A DNA stretch of 64,000 bases from Eubacteriales bacterium (GCA_029009055.1 JAQXJR010000001.1:1-64000); one strand, 5' to 3'; counted from the first letter of the stretch, positions 27,227 through 36,416 are shown. The notes: generated by a model from the sequence alone, not told the origin. A program made the numbers and translations.

Positions 27227-27706
27227 TCATCTGTATTTAGCTATGATCTTATTCATGACGCCTTCAGGCACCAGGCCTTCGACGCTTCCTCCCAGTGAGA
27301 CTACTTCCTTAATCATGCTGGAACTTATGAATGAATATTTCGGGTCTGTCATGAGGAAGACGGATTCTGTGCCCTCATTAAACAGCCTGGCGTTCATCTG
27401 AGCCATCTGGATCTCATAATCGAAGTCAGATGTGGCTCTCAGTCCTCTTACTACGGCATCGAAGCCGTTAGCGTTCACGTAATCCGCCAGGAGCCCGCTG
27501 AAAGAAGTGACCTCTACATTAGGAAGGTCGCTCGTCTCGTCCAGTATCATCTCAGCCCGTTCCTCGCATGTGAACAGAGACTTCTTATTAGGATTTACTA
27601 TAACGCCGACCACCAGTGTGTCGAACATCTTAGAGGAGCGCCTGATCAGATCGAGATGCCCGCTCGTGAGTGGATCGAATGATCCGGTATATAGAGCCTT
27701 ACTCAT
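27227..27706 (-). CDS. coaD: Phosphopantetheine adenylyltransferase
   Basis: Penultimate step of coenzyme A synthesis (ATP + 4'-phosphopantetheine to dephospho-CoA). 159 aa; the nucleotidyltransferase motif reads YTGSFDPLTSGHLDLI (TxGH), and SFISSSMIKEVVSLGG matches the C-terminal ISSSxxRE block with a Lys variant. The start overlaps the rsmD end by 8 bases, the usual rsmD-coaD pairing. Confidence 0.97.
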   Translation of the reverse strand: MSKALYTGSFDPLTSGHLDLIRRSSKMFDTLVVGVIVNPNKKSLFTCEERAEMILDETSDLPNVEVTSFSGLLADYVNANGFDAVVRGLRATSDFDYEIQMAQMNARLFNEGTESVFLMTDPKYSFISSSMIKEVVSLGGSVEGLVPEGVMNKIIAKYR

Positions 27707-28271
27707 GGTCCTGATCTCTCTCCTCTTCTGTCATATGCCTGTACAGGCCGACCCATGTCTTACCGTATTTACGTTCCTTATATCTTATGAGGCCGCCGAC
27801 GCGCTCAGGCGGTATCTCTCTGGAATCGCATTCAGTTAATATTATACCGTCATCGGCTAATAAATCAAGGAAATCTACCTGTTCCAGGACCTTCTCATAC
27901 AGGCCCGCCCTGTATGGAGGGTCTACGAGGAATATATCTACTTTCTCGCGGATCTTATGGAGTCCCCTGTTGAAATCACCGGTTATGATTACAGAATCCT
28001 CCTCAGCCCCGCACTTCTCCACGTTCTGATGGACCAGCCTGATACTGTCCCTGGATATATCGCAAAAATAGCACTTCTTAGCTCCTCTGGACAGAGCTTC
28101 TATGCCGAGGCCGCCAGTTCCGGCGAACAGGTCGCAGCATACAGAGCCATAGACGTCATTCATAAGGAGGTTGAACATGGCCTCCTTAACCTTATCTGAA
28201 GTAGGCCTGACAGCGTTACCCACAGGTGTCTCCAGCCGTCTTCCCTTATATTTACCAGTGATGACCCTCAT
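27699..28271 (-). CDS. rsmD: 16S rRNA (guanine(966)-N2)-methyltransferase RsmD
   Basis: Methylates G966 of 16S rRNA. 190 aa, starts MRVITGKYKGRRLETP, SAM-binding motif LFAGTGGLGIEALSRGA, catalytic motif DPPY (about 115-118). It overlaps the recG end by 4 bases and the coaD start by 8 bases, so recG-rsmD-coaD form a tightly coupled operon. Confidence 0.97.
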   Translation of the reverse strand: MRVITGKYKGRRLETPVGNAVRPTSDKVKEAMFNLLMNDVYGSVCCDLFAGTGGLGIEALSRGAKKCYFCDISRDSIRLVHQNVEKCGAEEDSVIITGDFNRGLHKIREKVDIFLVDPPYRAGLYEKVLEQVDFLDLLADDGIILTECDSREIPPERVGGLIRYKERKYGKTWVGLYRHMTEEERDQDHE

Positions 28272-30307
28272 ATTTCCAGTCTTATATCCTTTCCGAATGC
28301 CTTCATGACCCTGTCTCTAATCCCCTTATCCTCTTCCATCGTAAGGTCAGGATCGTCCTTAACTATCTCTTCCGCCGCCTGCTTGGCTCTGGCGACTATC
28401 TCCGGATGCCTAATGATATCCGTCATCTTAACGCTTGGAAGCCCGCTCTGCCTGGTACCCATTATGTCCCCCGGGCCCCTCAGCTTCAGGTCTTCCTCAG
28501 CTATCTCGAAACCATCGCTGCTCTTACACATGATGGCTATCCTCTCCTTAGCTATTTCCGTCTCGTTATTTACTATGAGGAAGCAGTATGACTGATGCTC
28601 GCCTCTTCCCACCCTGCCTCTCAGCTGGTGGAGCTGAGCCAGTCCGAACCTCTCCGCGTCCTCTATTACCATGACAGTAGCGTTGCTAACGTCTATGCCT
28701 ATCTCTATGACGACAGTAGAGACAAGCATATCTATGTTACCGGCGCCGAACTCTTCCATTATCCGGTCCTTCTCGTCCTGAGCCATGGCTCCATGAAGAA
28801 GGGCCACATTAAAGCCCGAAAATCTGTCCTTAAGCTCTTCATAGAGTCCCTCAGCCGATTTAACGTCTATGCTGTCAGAATCAGATATGAGCGGCGCGAC
28901 GACATAAGCCTGCCTGCCTTCCTGAAGCTGCTTTCCGACGAAATCGTATATAGCCGGCCTGTCCTCAGGATAACCTGACGAAGTCTTTATCTTCTTCCTG
29001 CCCTTAGGCATGGACCTTATCTCAGATATATCCAGATCGCCGAAGACTATGACCGCCAGGGTCCTCGGTATAGGCGTAGCAGTCATTACCATGACATCAG
29101 GCTCTCTTCCTTTTTCAGAAAGGAGCTTTCTCTGGTTGACGCCGAACCTGTGCTGCTCATCCGTTATGACTAAACCCAGGTTCTTAAATACCACGCCCGG
29201 CTCTATGATGGCATGAGTTCCTACTATTATATCTATCCTTCCGGCAGCCAGGTCATCTAGCAAAGCTTTCTTCTCTCCTGCCTTCATGCCTCCGTTCAGC
29301 AGTCCTATCCTGATGCCGAACTTAGAGAAGGCATGAGTGAATGTCTCGTAATGCTGGTTAGCCAGGAGTTCTGTCGGAACCATCATGGCTGCCTGGTAGC
29401 CCGACCTCACGGCGCAGTATGCCGCTGTCTCGGCTATGACGGTCTTTCCTGAGCCCACGTCTCCCTGGACCAGCCTGTTCATAGGAGCTGTAGACGCTAG
29501 ATCCGCCACTATCTCAGACCAGGCGCTTTTCTGCCCTTCTGTTAAATCAAACGGAAGTTCATCTATGAATTCCTTCGCGAATGAAGAGTCTATGACCGTC
29601 CCGGCCGCCCCTCGGCTCGAAGCACGCATGGAAGCTATCCCCGCCTCCATGACGATCATCTCTTCGAACACCATCCTATACCTACCCTGGAGGATCTTCT
29701 TCTCATCAGAAGGAAAATGCAGGTTCGTTAGAGAGAAAGCAGGTCCGGCGAGATGGTATTTCTTTACTGTCTTCTCAGGCAGCCATTCCTCCAGACCTGA
29801 AGCCGCCTCCATGGCGTCGCTTATGAACTTTCTCAGCATAGGCTGAGATATGCCCGGAACAGGTGGATACTCAGGCACCAAGCCCCTGATGTCGTCCTTA
29901 TCCCCCGCCATATGAAACTCGGGATGGATCATCTGCAGCCTGCCGTTATTCTCAGTCACAGCGCCGAAGAAAGAGTATATCTTACCTACATTGAATAGAT
30001 TGGATAGGTAGGACCCGTTGAAAAACACTATTTCCAGCGTTCCTGTCCCGTCATCTGCCAGAAGGGCGAGCGGCGCTTTCTTCTTATATCTGTAGCCGGA
30101 ATATCTCCTGGATATGAGCTTAGCTTCGACCAGCAGCTTCTTACCCGGCTCCAGCTCCGCTATAGGTGTAATGACCCTCTTATCGTCATACCTTCTCGGG
30201 AACCACTGCAGCAAATCATTTACAGTCTGTATGCCCACAGCTTCCAGGGCTTCACGCTTCTTCGGGCCCACGCCCTTAATCTTAGAAACGCTGTCATTCA
30301 GCTCCAT
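28268..30307 (-). CDS. recG: ATP-dependent DNA helicase RecG
   Basis: Branch-migrates Holliday junctions and remodels stalled forks. 679 aa: wedge/OB domain (about 1-230), helicase motifs Walker A GDVGSGKTVIAE, DEQHRFGVNQR (DExH box with Gln), TATPIPRTL, and motif VI QLRGRVGRG. Its start overlaps the upstream Asp23 gene by 14 bases. The fakA/yloV gene (DAK domain), commonly between yloU and recG, is missing here. Confidence 0.97.
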   Translation of the reverse strand: MELNDSVSKIKGVGPKKREALEAVGIQTVNDLLQWFPRRYDDKRVITPIAELEPGKKLLVEAKLISRRYSGYRYKKKAPLALLADDGTGTLEIVFFNGSYLSNLFNVGKIYSFFGAVTENNGRLQMIHPEFHMAGDKDDIRGLVPEYPPVPGISQPMLRKFISDAMEAASGLEEWLPEKTVKKYHLAGPAFSLTNLHFPSDEKKILQGRYRMVFEEMIVMEAGIASMRASSRGAAGTVIDSSFAKEFIDELPFDLTEGQKSAWSEIVADLASTAPMNRLVQGDVGSGKTVIAETAAYCAVRSGYQAAMMVPTELLANQHYETFTHAFSKFGIRIGLLNGGMKAGEKKALLDDLAAGRIDIIVGTHAIIEPGVVFKNLGLVITDEQHRFGVNQRKLLSEKGREPDVMVMTATPIPRTLAVIVFGDLDISEIRSMPKGRKKIKTSSGYPEDRPAIYDFVGKQLQEGRQAYVVAPLISDSDSIDVKSAEGLYEELKDRFSGFNVALLHGAMAQDEKDRIMEEFGAGNIDMLVSTVVIEIGIDVSNATVMVIEDAERFGLAQLHQLRGRVGRGEHQSYCFLIVNNETEIAKERIAIMCKSSDGFEIAEEDLKLRGPGDIMGTRQSGLPSVKMTDIIRHPEIVARAKQAAEEIVKDDPDLTMEEDKGIRDRVMKAFGKDIRLEI

Positions 30308-30704
30308 AACGATACACCACCCTGGTATTTCTTCTGGCTACATGCTTAGACCGGACGCCGGCTATATCTATGATAATGACGCTGGCCTTAAGGTTCAATT
30401 TATCGCTTATGAGCTCCCGGACGCTCTCGGCCAGGTCCTTAGTTACATTTCTTATGCTGACTCCGAATTTCGTGACCACGTTGAATTCCAGGCTGCATGT
30501 TCCATCTTCCAGAAGCTCTGACTGAAGGAAATGTTCGTCGCCCTCCTCATCTCTCGCCCTCTTATCGAGGATGACCCCCTGCGGTGTGGAACCCCAGATC
30601 ATATCATCGAAACGGGGAGCGTCTATCTCTTCCAGGACCAGCTCCTGCAGCACGCGGTCTGAAACTATGATGGACCCTAGAGGCCCCTTCTTCTCTATGC
30701 TCAT
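30294..30704 (-). CDS. Asp23/Gls24 (YloU) family protein
   Basis: 136 aa, envelope-stress/alkaline-shock family of unclear function. The start at 30704 (MSIEKKGPLGSIIVSDRVLQ) has GGGAG 6 bases upstream and is preferred to the longer in-frame start at 30740, which runs into the rpmB terminator. The family core GVSIRNVTKDLAESVRELI is present; the middle (SELLEDGTCSLEFNVV) fits the usual beta-sheet core. Neighbours rpmB and recG match the yloU locus of Firmicutes. Confidence 0.85.
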   Translation of the reverse strand: MSIEKKGPLGSIIVSDRVLQELVLEEIDAPRFDDMIWGSTPQGVILDKRARDEEGDEHFLQSELLEDGTCSLEFNVVTKFGVSIRNVTKDLAESVRELISDKLNLKASVIIIDIAGVRSKHVARRNTRVVYRYGAE

Positions 30705-30723
30705 ATCTGCTCCCTTTTTAAGC

Positions 30724-30767
30724 AAAAAAATAACTGCCATATCGACGCATCCGCGTCAATATGACAG
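30724..30767 (-). terminator. rpmB terminator
   Basis: Minus-strand stem CTGTCATATTGACGC / GCGTCGATATGGCAG with a 4-base loop, then TTATTTTTTTG. It ends 18 bases after the rpmB stop. Confidence 0.88.
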
Positions 30768-30784
30768 CAACGATCGAAAGTCAC

Positions 30785-30985
30785 TTAAATGGCGCGATCG
30801 ATTTTACCTGATCTCATAGATCTGAGACACTGTGTGCAAACGTTTACCTTTCTAACCACACCGTGGTCTGAAAGCTTAACGCTCTGGATGTTAGCATTCC
30901 ACTTTCTTCTGCTGTGTCTGTTGGAATGGGAAACCTTATTTCCGGAAACCTGACCCTTACCGCAGATCTCGCACTTTCTTGACAT
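30785..30985 (-). CDS. rpmB: 50S ribosomal protein L28 (zinc-binding form)
   Basis: 66 aa starting MSRKCEICGKGQVSGN, with the typical SHSNRHSRRKWNANIQSVKL and a C-terminal CTQC. Two CxxC pairs indicate zinc binding. The ATG at 30985 follows GGAGG by 8 bases; the longer in-frame start at 31000 lies inside that site. Confidence 0.96.
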   Translation of the reverse strand: MSRKCEICGKGQVSGNKVSHSNRHSRRKWNANIQSVKLSDHGVVRKVNVCTQCLRSMRSGKIDRAI

Positions 30986-31095
30986 TCGTCGCACCTCCAT
31001 TTCATATGTATTCAGCGTTTCCGCCGGTCATGCGGAAATCGCATGCTTTGCAAAAATTAAATATAGAACCGCGTTTTCAAAATCACGCGTGTGTT

Positions 31096-31125
31096 ATTAT
31101 AACACAGCACAACTTCAATATGCAA
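31096..31125 (-). promoter_or_regulatory. rpmB promoter
   Basis: TTGCAT (31120-31125), 18-base spacer, TATAAT (31096-31101) on the minus strand. A leader of about 100 bases follows. Confidence 0.75.
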
Positions 31126-31153
31126 GCCTTTTAAATCCAAATAAATGAAAATC

Positions 31154-31705
31154 CTACTCTGTATCCCTGTCCAGAGAATTGAAGTATTCAGCTCTCAGTA
31201 TGGACATGGTATAGAGGTCCAGGTACTTACCGTCCTTCTTACCGGCATGCCTCAGTATGCCCTCATCCCGGAAGCCTACCTTATGGGCGAGAGCCTCGAA
31301 GTACTCGTTATCCTTAAAGTGATCTGTCGTCACCCTCTCCATATGGAGCTGGAGGAAAGCGTATTCCAACACCTGTCTAACAGCTTCTTCGCCATAGCCA
31401 TGATGCCTGTACTCAGCTTCACCGATCACTACAGCTTTAAGAGCCATGGTATCGCGGTGGTGATTTATCCTGGACAGCACTATGTGACCTATCTTCTTAT
31501 CATCCGGCTTCAGATATATCGTATATAGTTCCTTCTCAGGATCCTGATTATCATTAACGAAATCCACGACGACGTCCTCATATGTCCTGTCGCTGTCCAG
31601 AGAGAAAAACTTACGGTTCTCCGGGTCCGTTTCCCATTCGCATATCTTCTCGCAGTCAGCGAATACGGAATTTCTCAGGATCAGGTTCTCAGTTTCCATC
31701 TTCAT
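31154..31705 (-). CDS. GNAT-family N-acetyltransferase
   Basis: 183 aa, RimJ/RimL-like branch: starts MKMETENLILRNSVFADCEK, then the acetyl-CoA region VIGEAEYRHHGYGEEAV (variant Q/RxxGxG/A motif) and a C-terminal FRDEGILRHAGKKDGKYLD typical for the group (Val-Gly-Phe, then Glu-Gly). I chose the ATG at 31705, since TGGGG lies 7 bases upstream; another in-frame ATG at 31720 is possible. Substrate is unknown. It stands alone, divergent from the lipoprotein gene. Confidence 0.9.
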   Translation of the reverse strand: MKMETENLILRNSVFADCEKICEWETDPENRKFFSLDSDRTYEDVVVDFVNDNQDPEKELYTIYLKPDDKKIGHIVLSRINHHRDTMALKAVVIGEAEYRHHGYGEEAVRQVLEYAFLQLHMERVTTDHFKDNEYFEALAHKVGFRDEGILRHAGKKDGKYLDLYTMSILRAEYFNSLDRDTE

Positions 31706-31908
31706 ATCAATACCCCACAATTATGATTTTTTATACACAAAACCGGCATATCATATTATCGTTTGTTATATAAAAAGCATATACCGGTGGGCCTGCCGCT
31801 TGTTTATGGCAGCCCCTGTCTAAGACCTGAAAATTTTATCCAAATATGTTATTATTATATCGTATTTTTTGGACGATTAAAAGCATGCATATATATTAGG
31901 AGTTTTTT

Positions 31909-33360
31909 ATGAAGATAAAGAAAATCATGGCCTGCGCTTTAGCGGGGCTCATGGCTATAAGCGCTGTCTCCCTGACAGGCTGCGGAAGTCAGGATGAAGC
32001 GTCCGTTAAGGAACAGATAAGTAAGGATATAGAATCCAAATTCTCCGCCTACGAGACAGACTATAAAGATTCCGCCCCATATAAGACTAACGCCGCTCTG
32101 AAGAGGTACATCACACGCTGGGCATCCGCGAAGAAGGTCTCATATAAAGTAGAAGGCGATAATATAATAATGAAGAAATCAGCCTCTAAGGGCTATTCTA
32201 AGGCAGACCCGACCGTAGTGATCTGTCCTTACGACGCCGACCAGCAGAGCACATTCTCTGACGCCATGACCCTCTGCTTCTACCTTATAAAGAGCAAAGA
32301 GAAAACAGGAGCTTTGACAGTCGTCTTCACCCCTGAGAGCAATCACGATTTCTCCGGCATAAAGACAGTCAGCAAGAAATACTTCACGGATAAGACTAAA
32401 GTCATAGCCTTAAACGGAGCGGCAGCGGGAAACTTCGCTGTAAACACTGGAGGAGCCGAAACATTCCGCTTCAGCGCTAAAGCTAAATATAAGAAGCCTA
32501 CATATAAGAAAGCGTATAAGATCAGCATAACGAACATGCCGGGAGGTCAGCTCACGACCGGCATAGGTAGGAGCGATAACCCCGTCCTGAGACTCCAGGG
32601 CCTGCTCGAGACTTTGCAGAAGAAGCACATAGAATTCGAGATCGCGTCATTTAAGGGCGGTAAGGCCGGCCAGATGACCCCAACCTCAGCTGAGGTAATT
32701 ATAACAGTAGACGAGAATAAGGAAGAAGCATATCAGAACGTCATAGACTCCGCGGTCGAGAGCTTTAACGACAGCATGAAAGACACCGCCCCTGACGCTA
32801 AACTCGTGAGCGAGACGACTAAAAGGCCGTCTAAGGTAATGACCAAGACGAGCGCCAACAGGCTGATAAGTTTCATGTATACTGCTCTCGAAGGTAAATA
32901 CCACAGCCAGAACGACACAGAAGACTCTGATGATGATCAGGTGGCGGCTAAGGCTTACGTGAACCTCACCCAGATCAGCACCGGTAAGAAGACGGTCATA
33001 AATACCGTGGCATACGCGACAGTTCCGGCTCTCCTGACAGAGATAGAGAAGGACGAGAAGACCCTGGCCTACCTGTCCGGAATAAGCTTTAAGAAGACAT
33101 CCATGGTTCCTATCTGGAATGGCGAGACATCTGAAGACTTCCAGAAGGCGATAAGCGGCTCTTACGAGTCCTACACAGGTAAATCCATGCAGTACGCCGA
33201 CAGCCTGACACCGACTAACGCCAACTACATCAGGAGGCTGAACGATAAGACGGACGTCATTTCACTCACGGTAAGCGATAACATAGTTAAGGACTGCGCC
33301 GGCTCTATCATGACCTACCTGACGTCCCTGAGCGACGAGAACACGGAGAATAAGAAATAA
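31909..33360 (+). CDS. Lipoprotein with degenerate M20/PepD dipeptidase fold
   Basis: 483 aa. Signal peptide with lipobox LTGC, Cys25 as the lipidation site. Residues 90-270 follow the order of PepD (aminoacyl-histidine dipeptidase): VVICPYDADQQS in place of LQGHxDMV, FSDAMTLCFYLI in place of ADDGIGVAMML, TVVFTPESNHDFSGIK in place of the LFTxxEE segment, then VIALNG, SITNMPGGQLTTGIGRSDNP (PepD: GLKGGHSGxxIxxGRxNA) and FKGGKAGQMTPTSAEVI (PepD: GGxxxNAIPREA). The metal ligands (His, Asp, Glu) are gone, so it is probably a surface pseudo-enzyme or binding protein. It is a single plus-strand gene ended by a bidirectional terminator. Confidence 0.82.
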   Translation: MKIKKIMACALAGLMAISAVSLTGCGSQDEASVKEQISKDIESKFSAYETDYKDSAPYKTNAALKRYITRWASAKKVSYKVEGDNIIMKKSASKGYSKADPTVVICPYDADQQSTFSDAMTLCFYLIKSKEKTGALTVVFTPESNHDFSGIKTVSKKYFTDKTKVIALNGAAAGNFAVNTGGAETFRFSAKAKYKKPTYKKAYKISITNMPGGQLTTGIGRSDNPVLRLQGLLETLQKKHIEFEIASFKGGKAGQMTPTSAEVIITVDENKEEAYQNVIDSAVESFNDSMKDTAPDAKLVSETTKRPSKVMTKTSANRLISFMYTALEGKYHSQNDTEDSDDDQVAAKAYVNLTQISTGKKTVINTVAYATVPALLTEIEKDEKTLAYLSGISFKKTSMVPIWNGETSEDFQKAISGSYESYTGKSMQYADSLTPTNANYIRRLNDKTDVISLTVSDNIVKDCAGSIMTYLTSLSDENTENKK

Positions 33361-33420
33361 TTTTTCCAGCAAAGCCATAACTTATCGATCTGGCTCTGCC
33401 GGATACTGTAAAGAAATATT

Positions 33421-33474
33421 AAAAGAGGGATATGAAACATTCCGGCAGCAGCCGGGATCCATATCCCTCTTATT
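33421..33474. terminator. Bidirectional terminator between convergent genes
   Basis: Arms AAGAGGGATATG and CATATCCCTCTT enclose a second hairpin (CCGG ... CCGG); A-rich on the left and TATTTTATTT on the right. It separates the lipoprotein gene (plus) from the GH25 gene (minus). An AGCAAAGC copy lies at 33368-33375. Confidence 0.88.
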
Positions 33475-33509
33475 TTATTTGCTGTAAAACTATCTCTTCT
33501 GGCGCCCTG

Positions 33510-34403
33510 CTAATAGTTCTTCAACATGCAGATATTCATGTCCACACGGCCGTTTATGCCGTTCACGGAACCCTTATTACTGTACTGCCACATACGGAAA
33601 GCGTACTTATAATTCGTAGCGGTGTGATACTGAGCCAGCCAGGTGTCGTAATCCGTCAGGTACCTCATGTCGTAGTACTTAGCCAGCCAGTGGCGGTTCC
33701 CATAGACCATAGCCTTATATCCGTTCTGCTCTATGACATGACAGAAGGCGTTAGCTATGTCCGTCCTCTTCTTCTGGGTCATACCCGGCCTGTTCTCCTC
33801 CAGGTCGAAAGCTATAGGGTAAACCACATCATAGTCCCTAATAGCGTTTATGACGTAGGCAGCCTCTTCTATGGCCTCATCCGTGTTATCAGCCAGAGAA
33901 TAGAAATAAACGCCGACATCCAGCCCAGCTCCCGTAGCTCCTATGATATTCCTGCTAAAATACTTATCCTGGACTATGGTCCCCTGAGTCGAACCCCGGT
34001 AGCCGCACCTTATCATGGCGAAACTTATCCCATCGTCCTTAACGGCTTCCCAGTTTATCTTCCCCTGATAGGCAGACACGTCGACGCCGTCCACAGCCTT
34101 ATATTTCGGTCCGGAGTATGTCATCCTTCCATCCTTAAGACTGAACAGGCTGGTGTTATATTCGCAAAGAGGCTGCGATACAGGTCTTCCTAAGCCATTA
34201 TATGACGTATTCACCCTGCGGCCCATGGCGCACCTTACGAGAACTGCCACCATTATAGACAGCAAAACTACGAGGAGAAGTATGAGCTTACGCCTCTTCC
34301 TCTCCTTAGCAGTCCCGCCTCCTACTATCTTATCCAGCAGCTTATCGAGAGCCTTACCCAGTTTCTTAATAAATTTATTGAAATCGAACTTCTGTTTCTT
34401 CAT
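33510..34403 (-). CDS. GH25 lysozyme, membrane-anchored
   Basis: 297 aa. A basic N-terminus (1-37) is followed by one transmembrane helix (about 38-60, LILLLVVLLSIMVAVLV), then the GH25 domain: DGVDVSAYQGKINWEAVKDD (catalytic Asp region), FAMIRCGYRGSTQG, and YPIAFDLEEN with the DxE pair. The C-terminal MWQYSNKGSVNGINGRVDMN is the family signature. Cleaves the muramyl-glucosaminyl bond of peptidoglycan outside the cell. No SH3 or LysM wall-binding domain; the membrane anchor may replace it. Confidence 0.93.
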   Translation of the reverse strand: MKKQKFDFNKFIKKLGKALDKLLDKIVGGGTAKERKRRKLILLLVVLLSIMVAVLVRCAMGRRVNTSYNGLGRPVSQPLCEYNTSLFSLKDGRMTYSGPKYKAVDGVDVSAYQGKINWEAVKDDGISFAMIRCGYRGSTQGTIVQDKYFSRNIIGATGAGLDVGVYFYSLADNTDEAIEEAAYVINAIRDYDVVYPIAFDLEENRPGMTQKKRTDIANAFCHVIEQNGYKAMVYGNRHWLAKYYDMRYLTDYDTWLAQYHTATNYKYAFRMWQYSNKGSVNGINGRVDMNICMLKNY

Positions 34404-34432
34404 CTGTAAACGAGCTCTGACCTAGATCAAGA

Positions 34433-34537
34433 TCAGATCTCTTCCTTACTCTCCTTATTATCATTAGCTACGATAAAGAAAATGCCGAGAAGCGTGAATG
34501 ACAGCAGCAGTCTGATTATAAAAAGCTTCTTAAACAT
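34433..34537 (-). CDS. Small single-helix membrane protein (34 aa)
   Basis: Begins MFKKLFIIRLLLSFTLLGIF, then a charged tail (DNKESKEEI). The ATG at 34537 has AAAGGAAG 6 bases upstream, which argues for translation; a longer in-frame start at 34558 lacks such a site. No family recognised. It lies between the tRNA and the GH25 gene on the same strand, and could be a small membrane partner or a chance ORF. Confidence 0.4.
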   Translation of the reverse strand: MFKKLFIIRLLLSFTLLGIFFIVANDNKESKEEI

Positions 34538-34638
34538 AACCGGCTTCCTTTCTTTCATAAGTTTCCCCGGACGGCATTTCGGGTATACATATGTGGTACG
34601 CCAGAATCCGCTGGGATTTTCAGTATATAAATAAAAAA

Positions 34639-34712
34639 TGCGCCTAGCGGGATTCGAACCCGCTACCTCCACATTCGGAGTGTGGCACTCTATCCTGATG
34701 AGCTATAGGCGC
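34639..34712 (-). tRNA. tRNA-Arg (anticodon CCG)
   Basis: Full cloverleaf on the minus strand: acceptor GCGCCTA / TAGGCGC, D-stem GCTC, anticodon stem CCACA / TGTGG with loop CTCCGAA (anticodon CCG, plus-strand 34676-34678, reads CGG), T-arm GCGGG-TTCGAAT-CCCGC, discriminator A. CCA is not encoded; a T-run follows directly and would terminate transcription. Confidence 0.95.
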
Positions 34713-34729
34713 ATGAAAGCATATAGTTG

Positions 34730-34758
34730 ATTTTAACACGAAAGACCCCGGGCTTCAA
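34730..34758 (-). promoter_or_regulatory. tRNA-Arg promoter
   Basis: TTGAAG (34753-34758), 17-base spacer, TAAAAT (34730-34735) on the minus strand, 18 bases before the tRNA 5' end. The remaining gap to 34948 is AT-rich, without a gene. Confidence 0.7.
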
Positions 34759-34948
34759 CTTAAGCCGTAACTTTAATTCTTCGGTGAAAACTATTGAAAA
34801 TACACAGCTTACATAATATACTTTAATAACATATCAATTAAAATGCCTTAAAACGCGATCGGTTCCGGATGCCACGGCAGTCCCATCGGGACGGCTTGAT
34901 ATATAGATATATTATATTTATTTCCATTTGCTAATAGAGAGAATATAT

Positions 34949-36409
34949 ATGAAAAACCACAGAATCCACGCTAAACATACTTTTCTCTCCGGTAAAGCCG
35001 GAAGAGTGAAATCCACATGGATAATAGCCGGCGCCGTCGCTCTCTGCGTCATAGCCGGTGTGGGTATAGCCGCGAAAACATCCCTAGAAAACGTTAAGGT
35101 CTACCCTTCTGGAACGACTATTAACGGCATTTCTGTAGAAGGTAAGACACCGGCTCAGGCTAAGGACATTCTGACGAAAGAATGGAATAAGAAGTCCATA
35201 ACTGTTAAGAACGAGTCCGGAAAGCAGTCGGTTAAGATCACGAAACCCGGCTTCGAATACGCCATAGACGATCCCCTTAAGACCGCCCTTTACCCTGGCT
35301 ATTTTAAGGCTATCGGTCTGAAGCTGAATAAGAGCTCCAGGCAACAGACCATAGCCATGACTCCGGCGGCGGCGACTAAGAGATTTAGAAAGCAGATGCT
35401 GAAGCTCAGCTGTCTCACGGACTCGTCCAGGAAGAAGACCCGCGACGCCTATATAGATATGAAGACTACTGATTTTAAGATAGTTAAGGAAGTCTACGGG
35501 AACAACATAGATAGAGAGAAACTCTACGAGGCAGTAATGAAAGCCTTTGCTGAAGGTAAGACCACCTACAGCTTTAAGGAGAAGGATTTCTATAAACAGC
35601 CAGAACTCACGTCAGAGAGCGACGCTATAAAGAAGCAACTCGAATATTGCGAGAAATATATGAAGATAAAGATCAGCTATAAAGCGCCTCTTACTTCATA
35701 CACCATAAAGCCATCGGAGCTTAATAAGATGATCTCTGTGTCATCCTCCGGCGAGATCAGCGTGAATGACGCGGCGGTTAAGGATTTCGTAGCGAACAGG
35801 CTCACGAACATGATCTCAAGCGTCGGGATCACCAGAAAGCTGAAATCCAGAGGCGGATCCACATACACGGTCTCAGGCGGTAATTACGGCTACACCGTGA
35901 ACGTGAAGAAGGAAGTTAAGGCTCTCACGGAGGACCTGAAGAAGGGCGAGGACGTAGAGAGAATGCCTGAAGTCGACTGCTTCGTTAAGGACCTTAAGTC
36001 GGACGATAAGAGCGACATAGGAGACACATTCGTTGAGATCTCCATTTCACGACAGACCATGTGGGTCGTTAAGAACGGACGCACAGTCGTCACCACGCCG
36101 GTCGTGACCGGAAACGTGTCTGACGGCCACGCCACACCTATGGGAGTATGCATGGTAGCGTATAAGCAGTCCGGAGGCGTGACACTGTCAGGTAAGAACG
36201 CGGACGGCAGCGACTACGAATCTAAAGTCTCATATTGGATTCCGTTCAATGGCGGTGTCGGCATACACGACGCCCCTTGGAGAGGAGCCTTCGGAGGCGG
36301 TATCTACTACTCGGCGGGAAGCCACGGCTGCGTGAACACACCGCCTGTAAACATGCCTAGGGTCTACGCTAACGTCACAGCGGGAGAACCTGTGATAGTA
36401 CACGGCTGA
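34949..36409 (+). CDS. L,D-transpeptidase (YkuD) with peptidoglycan-binding-like domains
   Basis: 486 aa. One N-terminal transmembrane helix (about 24-43, WIIAGAVALCVIAGVGIA), two repeats of the putative peptidoglycan-binding module often paired with YkuD/VanW (around 55-200 and 200-330), and a C-terminal YkuD domain (about 350-486) with the catalytic motif SAGSHGCVNTPP. Forms 3-3 cross-links in the wall or attaches proteins. Start at 34949 (MKNHRIHAKH); a TTG at 34928 is the alternative. A strong terminator follows. Confidence 0.94.
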   Translation: MKNHRIHAKHTFLSGKAGRVKSTWIIAGAVALCVIAGVGIAAKTSLENVKVYPSGTTINGISVEGKTPAQAKDILTKEWNKKSITVKNESGKQSVKITKPGFEYAIDDPLKTALYPGYFKAIGLKLNKSSRQQTIAMTPAAATKRFRKQMLKLSCLTDSSRKKTRDAYIDMKTTDFKIVKEVYGNNIDREKLYEAVMKAFAEGKTTYSFKEKDFYKQPELTSESDAIKKQLEYCEKYMKIKISYKAPLTSYTIKPSELNKMISVSSSGEISVNDAAVKDFVANRLTNMISSVGITRKLKSRGGSTYTVSGGNYGYTVNVKKEVKALTEDLKKGEDVERMPEVDCFVKDLKSDDKSDIGDTFVEISISRQTMWVVKNGRTVVTTPVVTGNVSDGHATPMGVCMVAYKQSGGVTLSGKNADGSDYESKVSYWIPFNGGVGIHDAPWRGAFGGGIYYSAGSHGCVNTPPVNMPRVYANVTAGEPVIVHG

Positions 36410-36416
36410 TATATAG

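Noticed and set aside
31750..31908. Promoter TTGGAC-17-TATATT immediately before the lipoprotein gene
   Set aside because: Transcription would start inside the ribosome binding site; another start further upstream is more likely.
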